Shown here: positions 1-6,616 of the stretch, piece after piece | How the letters are laid out: each line of letters starts with the position of its first letter | Numbering within the stretch: the first letter of the stretch is position 1 | DNA from: CAYZMH01 sp964479445 | GTDB taxonomy: Bacteria > Bacteroidota > Bacteroidia > Bacteroidales > GCA-2748055 | Length of the DNA stretch: 9,339 nucleotides | Direction: 5' to 3' | NCBI GenBank assembly: GCA_964479445.1 | Contig: CAYZMH010000105.1 | Span: 1 to 9,339, forward strand | The notes under the pieces: generated by a model | Databases searched by the model: none | What the model was told of the DNA's origin: nothing | What the model saw: only the letters and a program-made list of their open reading frames with translations | Translations under genes and position numbers: made by a program

Positions 1-740
1 ATTTCTCGGGAATTCAGTTTATCCAGGTGGCCAATGTGGCGGATTCCCTGGCCACCATAAAATCAGCCCTGTTTGATGAACAAACCATTCGCCCTGATGT
101 GCTCCTGGAGGCGATGAGAACCAACTTTCAACACCATGGGGAGCTTCGCGAATATATCATCGATCAGATCCCGAAGTATGGAAACGATGTAGAATGGGTG
201 GATGCCCTTGGATTGAAATGGGCACGAACGTTTACGGAAAAGATCAGCTCCCACACCAATGCACGGGGAGGGAACTATCATACCGGGTTTTACACGGTCT
301 CTGCCCATGTACCGATGGGAAAAAATGTGGGAGCATCGGCAGATGGCCGGTTATCCGGCACACCCCTGGCAGATGGCGGGTTGTCAGCGGCTGTCGGCCA
401 GGACCGGAATGGTCCCACTGCCCTGTTAAAATCGGTCAGCCGGATCGACGCTATGCTTGGCAGCAACGGATCGTTACTGAACCTGAAGATCCATCCCGAA
501 GTATTCGAATCCAAACACCTGGTAAATAAATTCACAGGTCTGCTCAAAGCAATGGTAAAGCTCAGGATATCCCATGCACAGTTCAATGTGGTTACCCGGA
601 ACGACCTGATCCGTGCACAGAAGGATCCCGGTCAATACCGGGGCCTTACCATCCGTGTGGCCGGGTATACGGCATTTTTTACCGAACTGGACACCGATCT
701 GCAAAATGAGATTATCGCGAGAACAGAATACGAACTTTGA
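1..740 (+). CDS. Glycyl radical enzyme (pyruvate formate-lyase/PFL2 type), C-terminal part; 5' end outside the window
   Basis: The reading frame is open from position 3 to the TGA at 738-740, giving about 245 residues. A GTG at 27 is in frame, but coding-like sequence (FSGIQFIQVANVADSLA) runs through it, so this is an internal Val and the true start lies upstream. The C-terminus carries the glycyl radical signature RVAGYTAFFTELD; the radical glycine is the GGG codon at 663-665. The ending IIARTEYEL is also typical of the family. The segment HVPMGKNVGASADGRLSGTPLADG matches the GRE barrel region that precedes the radical loop. Full members are about 780-850 residues, so roughly 70% of the protein, including the thiyl-radical cysteine loop, is missing from view. 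Family members act in the cytoplasm on pyruvate, glycerol, propanediol, choline, hydroxyproline, sulfonates and other substrates. The substrate cannot be assigned without the N-terminal part. The activating radical-SAM enzyme is not in the window. No terminator is visible after the stop. Confidence 0.93.
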   Translation, partial: FSGIQFIQVANVADSLATIKSALFDEQTIRPDVLLEAMRTNFQHHGELREYIIDQIPKYGNDVEWVDALGLKWARTFTEKISSHTNARGGNYHTGFYTVSAHVPMGKNVGASADGRLSGTPLADGGLSAAVGQDRNGPTALLKSVSRIDAMLGSNGSLLNLKIHPEVFESKHLVNKFTGLLKAMVKLRISHAQFNVVTRNDLIRAQKDPGQYRGLTIRVAGYTAFFTELDTDLQNEIIARTEYEL

Positions 741-873
741 GAATTACAAAACCTGTTACCCGGGAACTGCCGTTCTGTTTGTTGAGAAAACCCATCCTCC
801 TGCTGGTAACATGGTGAGCGGTACAGGATAACAGGTGGAGAGACCGGCCCGGAGGCTGAAAAAAATACACTCG
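741..873. other. Intergenic spacer between the glycyl radical enzyme and PQQ-1
   Basis: This 133-bp spacer holds no convincing gene. No hairpin followed by a T-run is seen, so read-through from the glycyl radical enzyme into PQQ-1 is possible. An in-frame GTG at 835 and a GGAGG at 851-855 lie within it and bear on the choice of start for PQQ-1. Confidence 0.5.
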
Positions 874-2417
874 ATGATGTACAGGTATACACGAAGTCTG
901 ACCCTGCTGATCACTTTTCTCACGGTGTGGGTAGCAGGATATTCACAGGGAGATCAATTCGTAACAAGCGGTGACGAGGAGCTGGACCGGATCAGAAGGG
1001 AGGTGGAAGAGCATCCCACCAGCAGGGAGAACTTCGAACTTCGCGCCCTCAAAATGAAATTATGGGTAGTGACCCTGCAGCAACAGGGAGCTCGACTGGA
1101 AGCATATTTACCGGTAGATAGTGCCCTCAACAGAGATACCTGGTGGAATACCATTGACAGGAACAACGGTAACCCTCAACAATTTACCCCCCAACAGATG
1201 GCACGGTTAACAAGGGCCGTCGACCGCGGATATCGCATTCTTGATTCGATTCAAAACAACCTTGCGAACAACCGGGTTACCGCCAAAGAACCGGAGAGCG
1301 TGGGAGATATGGAGGACCGTGTTCCGGTAGAAATTCCCTGGACGCATTATAAAGGCAACAAAGGATTGACCGGGTATACCGGGGCCGGGGGACCGGTTAC
1401 CGGCGAAGGTGCATGGAAGTTTCCGGTCGGACTGGCATGGGAGTCCGTACCCGTTATTGAAAATAGCCGGGTATACCTCTCATCTCCCGGCATGAGAACC
1501 CTTATGATGTGTCTTGACCTGGAAACCGGGGAAGAGATCTGGCATACCAACCAGGTCCCGGAGATCATGGGCGATCAACTATACAATACACCCGGGAACC
1601 ACTCCACGCCCGTGATCCTGGATAAATCTATCATGTACCGGGAACTGGGTGCGCGGGGAAACAAAGGACCTGCAAAAGAGATTGGTTTCATTGATAAAGC
1701 AACAGGAACCCTCGGCAGGGACATGGTAGCAGGCCNNNNNNNNNNNNNNNNNNNNNNNNNNNNNNNNNNNNNNNNNNNNNNNNNNNNNNNNNNNNNNNNN
1801 NNNNNNNNNNNNNNNNNNNNNNNNNNNNNNNNNNNGAACCCTGCATCGAGGGCGACCAGGTGATCTTCGGCAGCTGGGACAATTACATGATCGCCTTTGA
1901 TAAAAAGACGGGAAAGGTCAACTGGCAGTTCCAGGGCGGGGCCACCGATTCCGGGGTTTCCATTATTAAAGATGGCCGCATCTATTCCAAAAACAAATGC
2001 ATAGATGCAAAAACGGGTGAATTGATCTGGGAGTTTAAGGATGGGAACTCGGTTTTCAATATCACCCCGGCATACCACGATGGAAAAGTGTACATGTCAT
2101 GCTGGCACGGACTGGGCCTCGGAGGGATCTGTGTGGAAGCGGTGATCTATTGTATCGATGCGGAGTCCGGCGAGAAGCTATGGACTCACCACGGGGGAGG
2201 ATTAAGCAGTCCGGTCATTGATGAAAACAATGTTTACTTCCCGTCCGTTGCCGATCCGTTCTTTTATTCCGTGGATGCCAATGGCAGGGGAGATGGAACA
2301 ACCACCACCAACTGGAGGTATAAAATGGGAAATAAGGTGGAAGAGTCCACCCCTGCCATCTACAGAGGAAAGATCTACATCCTGTCATCGGATGGCTACG
2401 TACATGCAATTAAATAA
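874..2417 (+). CDS. Secreted PQQ-type beta-propeller repeat protein (PQQ-1), interrupted by an assembly gap
   Basis: The start is taken at ATG 874 (or the next codon, 877), because MMYRYTRSLTLLITFLTVWV then forms a normal signal peptide (cleavage near GYSQ). A GTG at 835 would add 13 residues ahead of it. GGAGG at 851-855 is a distant possible ribosome site. Residues about 27-175 form an unassigned, mainly helical-looking domain containing LQQQGA at about residue 68. From about residue 178 (WKFPVGLAW) the propeller begins with blade motifs such as CLDLETGEEIW. After the N run the frame resumes at 1836 with further blades (IAFDKKTGKVNWQF, CIDAKTGELIWEF, YCIDAESGEKLW) and ends SSDGYVHAIK-TAA. 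The reading frame before the gap (frame 1) and after it (frame 3) disagree across exactly 100 bases. I attribute this to a placeholder gap rather than a frameshift. About 480 residues are visible. It is paralogous to the gene at 6617. Such propellers are extracytoplasmic (BamB-like, PQQ dehydrogenase-like); the function here is unknown. Confidence 0.85.
1736..1835. other. Assembly gap, 100 N inside PQQ-1
   Basis: There are exactly 100 consecutive N, the usual placeholder for a gap of unknown length. The codon phase requires a true gap length of 3k+2, which 100 does not satisfy. Alignment by eye to the paralogue at 6617 places the left edge at about 7502 and the right edge at about 8743 of that gene. 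About 1.24 kb (roughly 414 codons, about nine propeller blades) may therefore be missing if the two proteins have the same architecture. Confidence 0.95.
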
Positions 2418-2477
2418 GTACCAGGAAACGATTAAGAGAACTGCAAAATAGTAATTAATACCTGGTAGGTTATGGTA

Positions 2478-2507
2478 AAAAGAGGGGCTTTGAAAGGCCC
2501 CTCTTTT
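2478..2507. terminator. Bidirectional intrinsic terminator between PQQ-1 and the GH92 gene
   Basis: An 11-bp perfect stem is formed by AAAAGAGGGGC (2478-2488) and GCCCCTCTTTT (2497-2507), with an 8-nt loop. On the + strand it ends in TTTT and is followed by a second T-run at 2519-2525. On the - strand the A-run of the left arm supplies the U-tract. It sits 60 bp after the PQQ-1 stop and 17 bp beyond the GH92 stop, so it can terminate both convergent genes. Confidence 0.9.
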
Positions 2508-2523
2508 CGTTGGTTATCTTTTT

Positions 2524-4839
2524 TTATTGAATTCCCCACGCCCTGTTTGGTTCTGGTCCCATCTCTACCATGAGTGTACTTCCACTTTTGATATCATCGT
2601 GAAAGATCCAGGGCTCGTTCAACGGTTCACCATTCAGCGTAGCAGACTGGATATACATATTCTCAGGTGAATTGTTCCCGGCGATAATGGTAAAGTCCTT
2701 ACCATCATACAAATAATCTGGCAGATGGATGGTCACCCTATCAAATACCGTGCTGCTCAATGAATATTTCAATTCTCCCGGGGCAACAGGATAAAATCCC
2801 ATGGCGCTGAAGACATACCATGCTGACATGGTGCCTACGTCATCATTCCCTACCATGCCGTCCGGAGCCGTTGTGTAGGACTTATCCATGATCGTCCGGA
2901 TCCATCGCTGGGTTTTCCAGGGAGCCCCTGCATCGTTAAAAAGATACACCGCGTGCATGACCGGTTGGTTCGACTGGTTGAAATAAGGATTCCATTCCCC
3001 GAAATCGTACGGTTCTGCTTTTTTCAACATGGATTCCATCTGGTCAATAAATTTCTCATTCCCTCCCAGCAGCTTTATCAGTCCTTTCGGATCGTGCATC
3101 ACGTGCCAGGTCCAGTGCATGGGCGTACCTTCTGTAATATAGGGGTAATTTTCCCGTGGCCTGAAATCAAGTCCCTTCGTAAGATAATCCTCTTCCGAGA
3201 TCGGATCAAAGGGTTCAATCCAGTTTCCTTCCGAATCCTTTGCCCGTAAGCACCTCCAGGTGGTGTCAATCAAATTCTTATAATTCAATGATCTTTCCAG
3301 GAAGTATTCATAGTCCTCCTCTTTTCCCAACTCCTTTGCAAGTTGCGCCAGGGCCCAGTCAGCAAAGGCCGCCTCAACCGTTTTGGATGCTGATTTGCCA
3401 TGAAGATCAAAGGGCACATACCCGTATTTCATGTAATCTTCCACGCCATCCATTCCCCTGTATCTCATTCCGTCTTTAAACTCACCGGGATCGGGCTTCA
3501 CTGTGTGATTTTTAATTAACCCTTCATAAGCCGTTTCAATATCGAAATTTCTGATCCCTTTCAGATAGGCATCTGCAAAGATGGGTGTGGCCGGAGCCCC
3601 GATCATCACGCTGGAGTACCCGGGATTCGGCCATTTGGGGATCCATCCACCTTCTTTATAAATATTTACCAGTGACTGAAGCATGTCACCTTCAATCTTT
3701 GGTTCTAAATACGTTAACAATGCATGCTTGTTCCGGTATGTATCCCACAGCGAGAAGTCGTTATAAAAGTTCGCACCTTCGGGCAACTCATGAACCTGGT
3801 TATCGAAGGTGCTATAATACCTGGTTCCACTTGATGAAATCCTCGGCTCAAAATGCACCAGGTAAAGGGAAGTGTAAAATTTGATCTTGTCCGCTTCTGT
3901 ACCTCCCTCGACTTCAATACGGCTTAGTTTTTCATTCCAACCATCACGGGCTTCCTTTTTGATCGCGAAGAAATCTTTGTTGCCGATTTCCTTCTCCAGG
4001 TTTGCCGCAGCGGTTTCTGCATCAATAAATGAAGTGCCAATCTTCATATCAACGGTCTCTTTACCTTCCGCATCAAAGCTTATATATGCCATTACCTCCT
4101 TCCCCGTAATCTCGTTCTCACCGGGAAATACTTCCTGGTCCCACGTACCAAAATCAACAATCTCCTTGCTAAACTCTGCAACGAAATAGCCGTTGATTTT
4201 TCCAAAAGATGAATAGCCTCCGTATCCCACTACCCTGTTTTCCTCAGGCAGAATTTGAATATACCCGTCGCCCATCCTTGTATCAATGATAAGATGTGCC
4301 TGTTCATTTTCAGGGAATGTAAATTTAAAAAAGCCACACCGTTCAGTGGCTGTTACCTCCACCCTGGTCTTGTAATCCTCGAGCATCACCGAATAGTATC
4401 CGGGCGATGCCTCCTCATGATCGTGGTTTATCCCGGAAGTCCTCTCCTCATTGGTGAACTTCAGGTCTCCCACGACAGGCATAAAATCAACGCTGCCATA
4501 ATCGCGCATGTGAGATCCGTTGGGATAATGAGATGCCCTGAAAGCAAAAATCTCCTCCTTTAATATGTCAGGGTAAAGCCGCATTCGCGCGCTGTCTTCA
4601 ACATACTTATAAGGATCACTTACATGATCCACATTGGATGGTATCCATTTTGTCATTCCAAAAGGCACACAGGCACCCGGATGGGTCCTTCCATCGGTGC
4701 TTTTTCGCTCCCCGGAACCCTGCGTTCCGATAAACGGATTCACATAATCGACCGGTTGTTTCCCGGTCTCGGTCGCACATGAAGTAATAAATAGAATCCC
4801 TGCTATTATCGCAGCATGATAAGGCTTACGTTTTCTCAT
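2524..4839 (-). CDS. GH92 family exo-alpha-mannosidase-like lipoprotein
   Basis: This is a complete protein of 771 residues, normal for GH92 (about 720-780). The N-terminus MRKRKPYHAAIIAGILFITSC is a lipoprotein signal with lipobox ITSC and lipidated Cys21, so the enzyme is expected to be membrane-anchored in the periplasm or at the cell surface. Residues about 30-62 carry the family opening VNPFIGT...HPGACVPFGM, which begins the N-terminal beta-sandwich; the helical (alpha/alpha)6 barrel follows from about 310. Later family landmarks are EGTPMHWTWHVMHDP (570-584), NQPVMHAVYLFNDAGAPWKTQ (624-644) and GNDDVGTMSAWYVFSAMGFYPV (664-685), the last containing the acidic catalytic-base region. GH92 enzymes are Ca-dependent and release mannose with inversion. 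Here the usual GNEP motif reads SNQP (Gln625), and the usual EGNAWQY reads EGTPMHW, so the exact linkage specificity is uncertain. It is transcribed divergently from the sulfatase and convergently with PQQ-1. No Shine-Dalgarno sequence is seen. Confidence 0.95.
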   Translation of the reverse strand: MRKRKPYHAAIIAGILFITSCATETGKQPVDYVNPFIGTQGSGERKSTDGRTHPGACVPFGMTKWIPSNVDHVSDPYKYVEDSARMRLYPDILKEEIFAFRASHYPNGSHMRDYGSVDFMPVVGDLKFTNEERTSGINHDHEEASPGYYSVMLEDYKTRVEVTATERCGFFKFTFPENEQAHLIIDTRMGDGYIQILPEENRVVGYGGYSSFGKINGYFVAEFSKEIVDFGTWDQEVFPGENEITGKEVMAYISFDAEGKETVDMKIGTSFIDAETAAANLEKEIGNKDFFAIKKEARDGWNEKLSRIEVEGGTEADKIKFYTSLYLVHFEPRISSSGTRYYSTFDNQVHELPEGANFYNDFSLWDTYRNKHALLTYLEPKIEGDMLQSLVNIYKEGGWIPKWPNPGYSSVMIGAPATPIFADAYLKGIRNFDIETAYEGLIKNHTVKPDPGEFKDGMRYRGMDGVEDYMKYGYVPFDLHGKSASKTVEAAFADWALAQLAKELGKEEDYEYFLERSLNYKNLIDTTWRCLRAKDSEGNWIEPFDPISEEDYLTKGLDFRPRENYPYITEGTPMHWTWHVMHDPKGLIKLLGGNEKFIDQMESMLKKAEPYDFGEWNPYFNQSNQPVMHAVYLFNDAGAPWKTQRWIRTIMDKSYTTAPDGMVGNDDVGTMSAWYVFSAMGFYPVAPGELKYSLSSTVFDRVTIHLPDYLYDGKDFTIIAGNNSPENMYIQSATLNGEPLNEPWIFHDDIKSGSTLMVEMGPEPNRAWGIQ

Positions 4840-5072
4840 GAGTTTAATGGTTTATATACTATATCTATGAATAAAGTAGTCTCTGTTTTCCCGGAATTAA
4901 AGCGAATTGACTATATTATCAACACATTATTATTATTATTATTCCTATTTTCCAAAACACTGATAATCTGATTATTAATTTATATACGTTGCATTTAAAC
5001 CCTGAAATTACCCAAAAAATTGATAAATAATCAAGAAAATATATTTATTAATTTCTCATAAAATCCTGGACG
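4840..5072. promoter_or_regulatory. AT-rich divergent promoter region of the GH92 and sulfatase genes
   Basis: These 233 bp separate the start codons of two divergent genes and must contain both promoters, or a shared control region. The stretch is strikingly A+T-rich compared with the flanking genes. It contains an (ATT)6 tract and several TTTATTA/TAAATAA-like stretches. I could not find a convincing Bacteroidota promoter pair (TTG about 19-21 bp before TAnnTTTG) on either strand, nor a clear operator palindrome. The assignment therefore rests on position and composition. Confidence 0.6.
4926..4943 (+). repeat. (ATT)6 trinucleotide microsatellite
   Basis: Six perfect tandem ATT units lie in the divergent promoter region, 87 bp from the GH92 start and 130 bp from the sulfatase start. 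Slippage here would change spacing between elements on either side in 3-bp steps. No function is shown. Confidence 0.95.
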
Positions 5073-6512
5073 ATGACAAAAAAAGTGTTCACCGGTATCA
5101 TAACCTGCCTGTTATTTTTCACGGGTAATGCCATCCTGGCACAAGAAAAAAGACCGAACTTCATTATCATTTTTACAGACGATATGGGGTATGGCGACCT
5201 CTCGTGTTACGGGAACGAAATCACAAAAACGCCCCATATCGACCGCCTGGCTGAAGAGGGGATAAAGTTCACCGATTTTTATGCCGCAGCCTCGCTCTGT
5301 ACGCCATCCAGGGCAGGCTTGCTCACAGGAACCTATCCGGTAAGGAACAGCATGGCCACCAATTTCAGGGGAGAGTGCGTATGCTTCCCGGTGGATGAAA
5401 CGGGATTGAATCCACAGGAGATCACAATCGCTGAACTTCTCAAACAAAAAGATTACAGCACAGCGTTAATCGGGAAATGGCACCTGGGCGATCAGACCGT
5501 CTTTTTACCCACGCGACAGGGATTTGACTACTATTATGGTATTCCATACAGCAACGATACAGATGCAGGAAGGTTTAAATGGAGGGGGAATAATCAATAT
5601 TACGACCAGCCGGAAATACCGCTTATGCGAAATGAGCAGGTGATAGAGCAACCGGTCGTACAGAATACACTCACACAAAGGTATACACAGGAAGCCATTA
5701 AATTCATGGAGAATCATTCCGGGAAACCATTCTTCCTCTACTATGCGCATACCATGCCCCATTACCCGATCTCAGCCAGCGATGGATTTCTGGGAAAATC
5801 GAAAAACGGCCTGTACGGAGATGTGATTGAGGAGATCGACTGGTCGGTGGGTGAGATCACGAAAACACTAGAAAAACTGGGTATCCTGGAAAATACGGTC
5901 ATCATATTTACCTCTGACAATGGTGCCCCGGGAACATATGAAGAAGCATCAAATGGTGTATTCTCGGGGTTCAAAGGTTCGCATATGGAAGGTGGGTTTC
6001 GCGTTCCCATGCTGGTAAGCTGGAAAGGAACGCTTCCCGAAGGAAAAGTGACCCATGGCATGTGTTCTGTTATGGATCTGTTACCGACCATCGCACATAT
6101 CGCAGATATTGAACTGCCGAAAGACCGGGTACTCGATGGGATGAATATTTACGATTTATTATCGAATCCTGGGAAAGCAGAATCACCTCATGCATACTTT
6201 GCATATTACCTCATGGATCAGATGAAAGCCATCAGGGTCGGAGACTGGAAACTGCATTTACCATTGGAACATTATATCGATATGTGGGCAAAAGACAAAG
6301 GGTCCAGGGAAGTAAAACTGTATAATTTGAAAGATGATCCGGGAGAAACCAGGGATCTGTCGGTTCAGTTTCCGGACCTGACAGCACAATTGCTTGTGAT
6401 GGCAGAGGTAGCCGCCAACTGGATCGGCGATTATGAGCAGCCTACGCCAAATACCAGACCCGCCGGATTTGTTGAAAAGCCGGTTCCATTGTTGATCAGT
6501 TCGAGCAAATAA
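5073..6512 (+). CDS. Exported S1-family (formylglycine-dependent) sulfatase
   Basis: This is a complete protein of 479 residues, typical of arylsulfatase A/GALNS-like sulfatases. The N-terminus has a signal peptide (hydrophobic stretch about residues 5-23, cleavage near ILA-Q), so it acts outside the cytoplasm. The active-site signature CTPSRAGLLTG starts at Cys76, the residue oxidised to formylglycine, with Arg80. Metal-binding Asp36-Asp37 lie in FTDDMGYGD and Asp282-Asn283 in TSDNGAPG. Lys135/His137 (GKWHLG), His230 (MPHYP) and Lys301 (GFKGSHMEGGFRVP) match the sulfate-binding catalytic set. All core residues are present, so it should be active once matured. The maturation enzyme (anSME or FGE) is not in the window. 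Substrate is unknown; the divergent GH92 neighbour suggests a sulfated mannose-containing glycan. ATG 5073 is the start that exposes the signal peptide directly; no Shine-Dalgarno sequence is visible. The gene is 104 bp upstream of PQQ-2 with no terminator between, so co-transcription is likely. Confidence 0.96.
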   Translation: MTKKVFTGIITCLLFFTGNAILAQEKRPNFIIIFTDDMGYGDLSCYGNEITKTPHIDRLAEEGIKFTDFYAAASLCTPSRAGLLTGTYPVRNSMATNFRGECVCFPVDETGLNPQEITIAELLKQKDYSTALIGKWHLGDQTVFLPTRQGFDYYYGIPYSNDTDAGRFKWRGNNQYYDQPEIPLMRNEQVIEQPVVQNTLTQRYTQEAIKFMENHSGKPFFLYYAHTMPHYPISASDGFLGKSKNGLYGDVIEEIDWSVGEITKTLEKLGILENTVIIFTSDNGAPGTYEEASNGVFSGFKGSHMEGGFRVPMLVSWKGTLPEGKVTHGMCSVMDLLPTIAHIADIELPKDRVLDGMNIYDLLSNPGKAESPHAYFAYYLMDQMKAIRVGDWKLHLPLEHYIDMWAKDKGSREVKLYNLKDDPGETRDLSVQFPDLTAQLLVMAEVAANWIGDYEQPTPNTRPAGFVEKPVPLLISSSK

Positions 6513-6616
6513 CCGATTGAATAGATGCACAGACCCATTGAGTTCACAACCCACGTAACATGGCTATTGATTTTAACACCGATTGGACCCTTACATTAAT
6601 CCGAAAACCAACACCA
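6513..6616. other. Spacer between the sulfatase and PQQ-2
   Basis: This 104-bp spacer has no hairpin terminator and no recognisable promoter. The PQQ-2 frame is open back to a TGA at 6539-6541, with an alternative ATG at 6560. The arrangement suggests a sulfatase/PQQ-2 transcription unit. Confidence 0.5.

Noticed and set aside
27..29. GTG at 27 as the start of the first gene
   Set aside because: Conserved-looking GRE sequence continues in frame upstream to the window edge, and a 237-residue protein would lack most of the enzyme.
751..836. 8-bp inverted repeat ACCTGTTA (751-758) / TAACAGGT (829-836) between the glycyl radical enzyme and PQQ-1
   Set aside because: The arms are short, 70 bp apart and do not extend. 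Such a match is plausible by chance in a 130-bp spacer, and no T-run or operator-like symmetry accompanies it.
4981..5072. Possible Bacteroidota promoter: TTG at 5020-5022 with TATTTATT or TAATTTC downstream
   Set aside because: The TAATTTC candidate is about 26 bp from the TTG, too far, and the better-spaced TATTTATT matches TAnnTTTG poorly. Not strong enough to list.
5112..6091. Minus-strand open frames of about 85-111 codons opposite the sulfatase
   Set aside because: The sulfatase has every family motif in the + frame; the opposite frames show no recognisable protein features.
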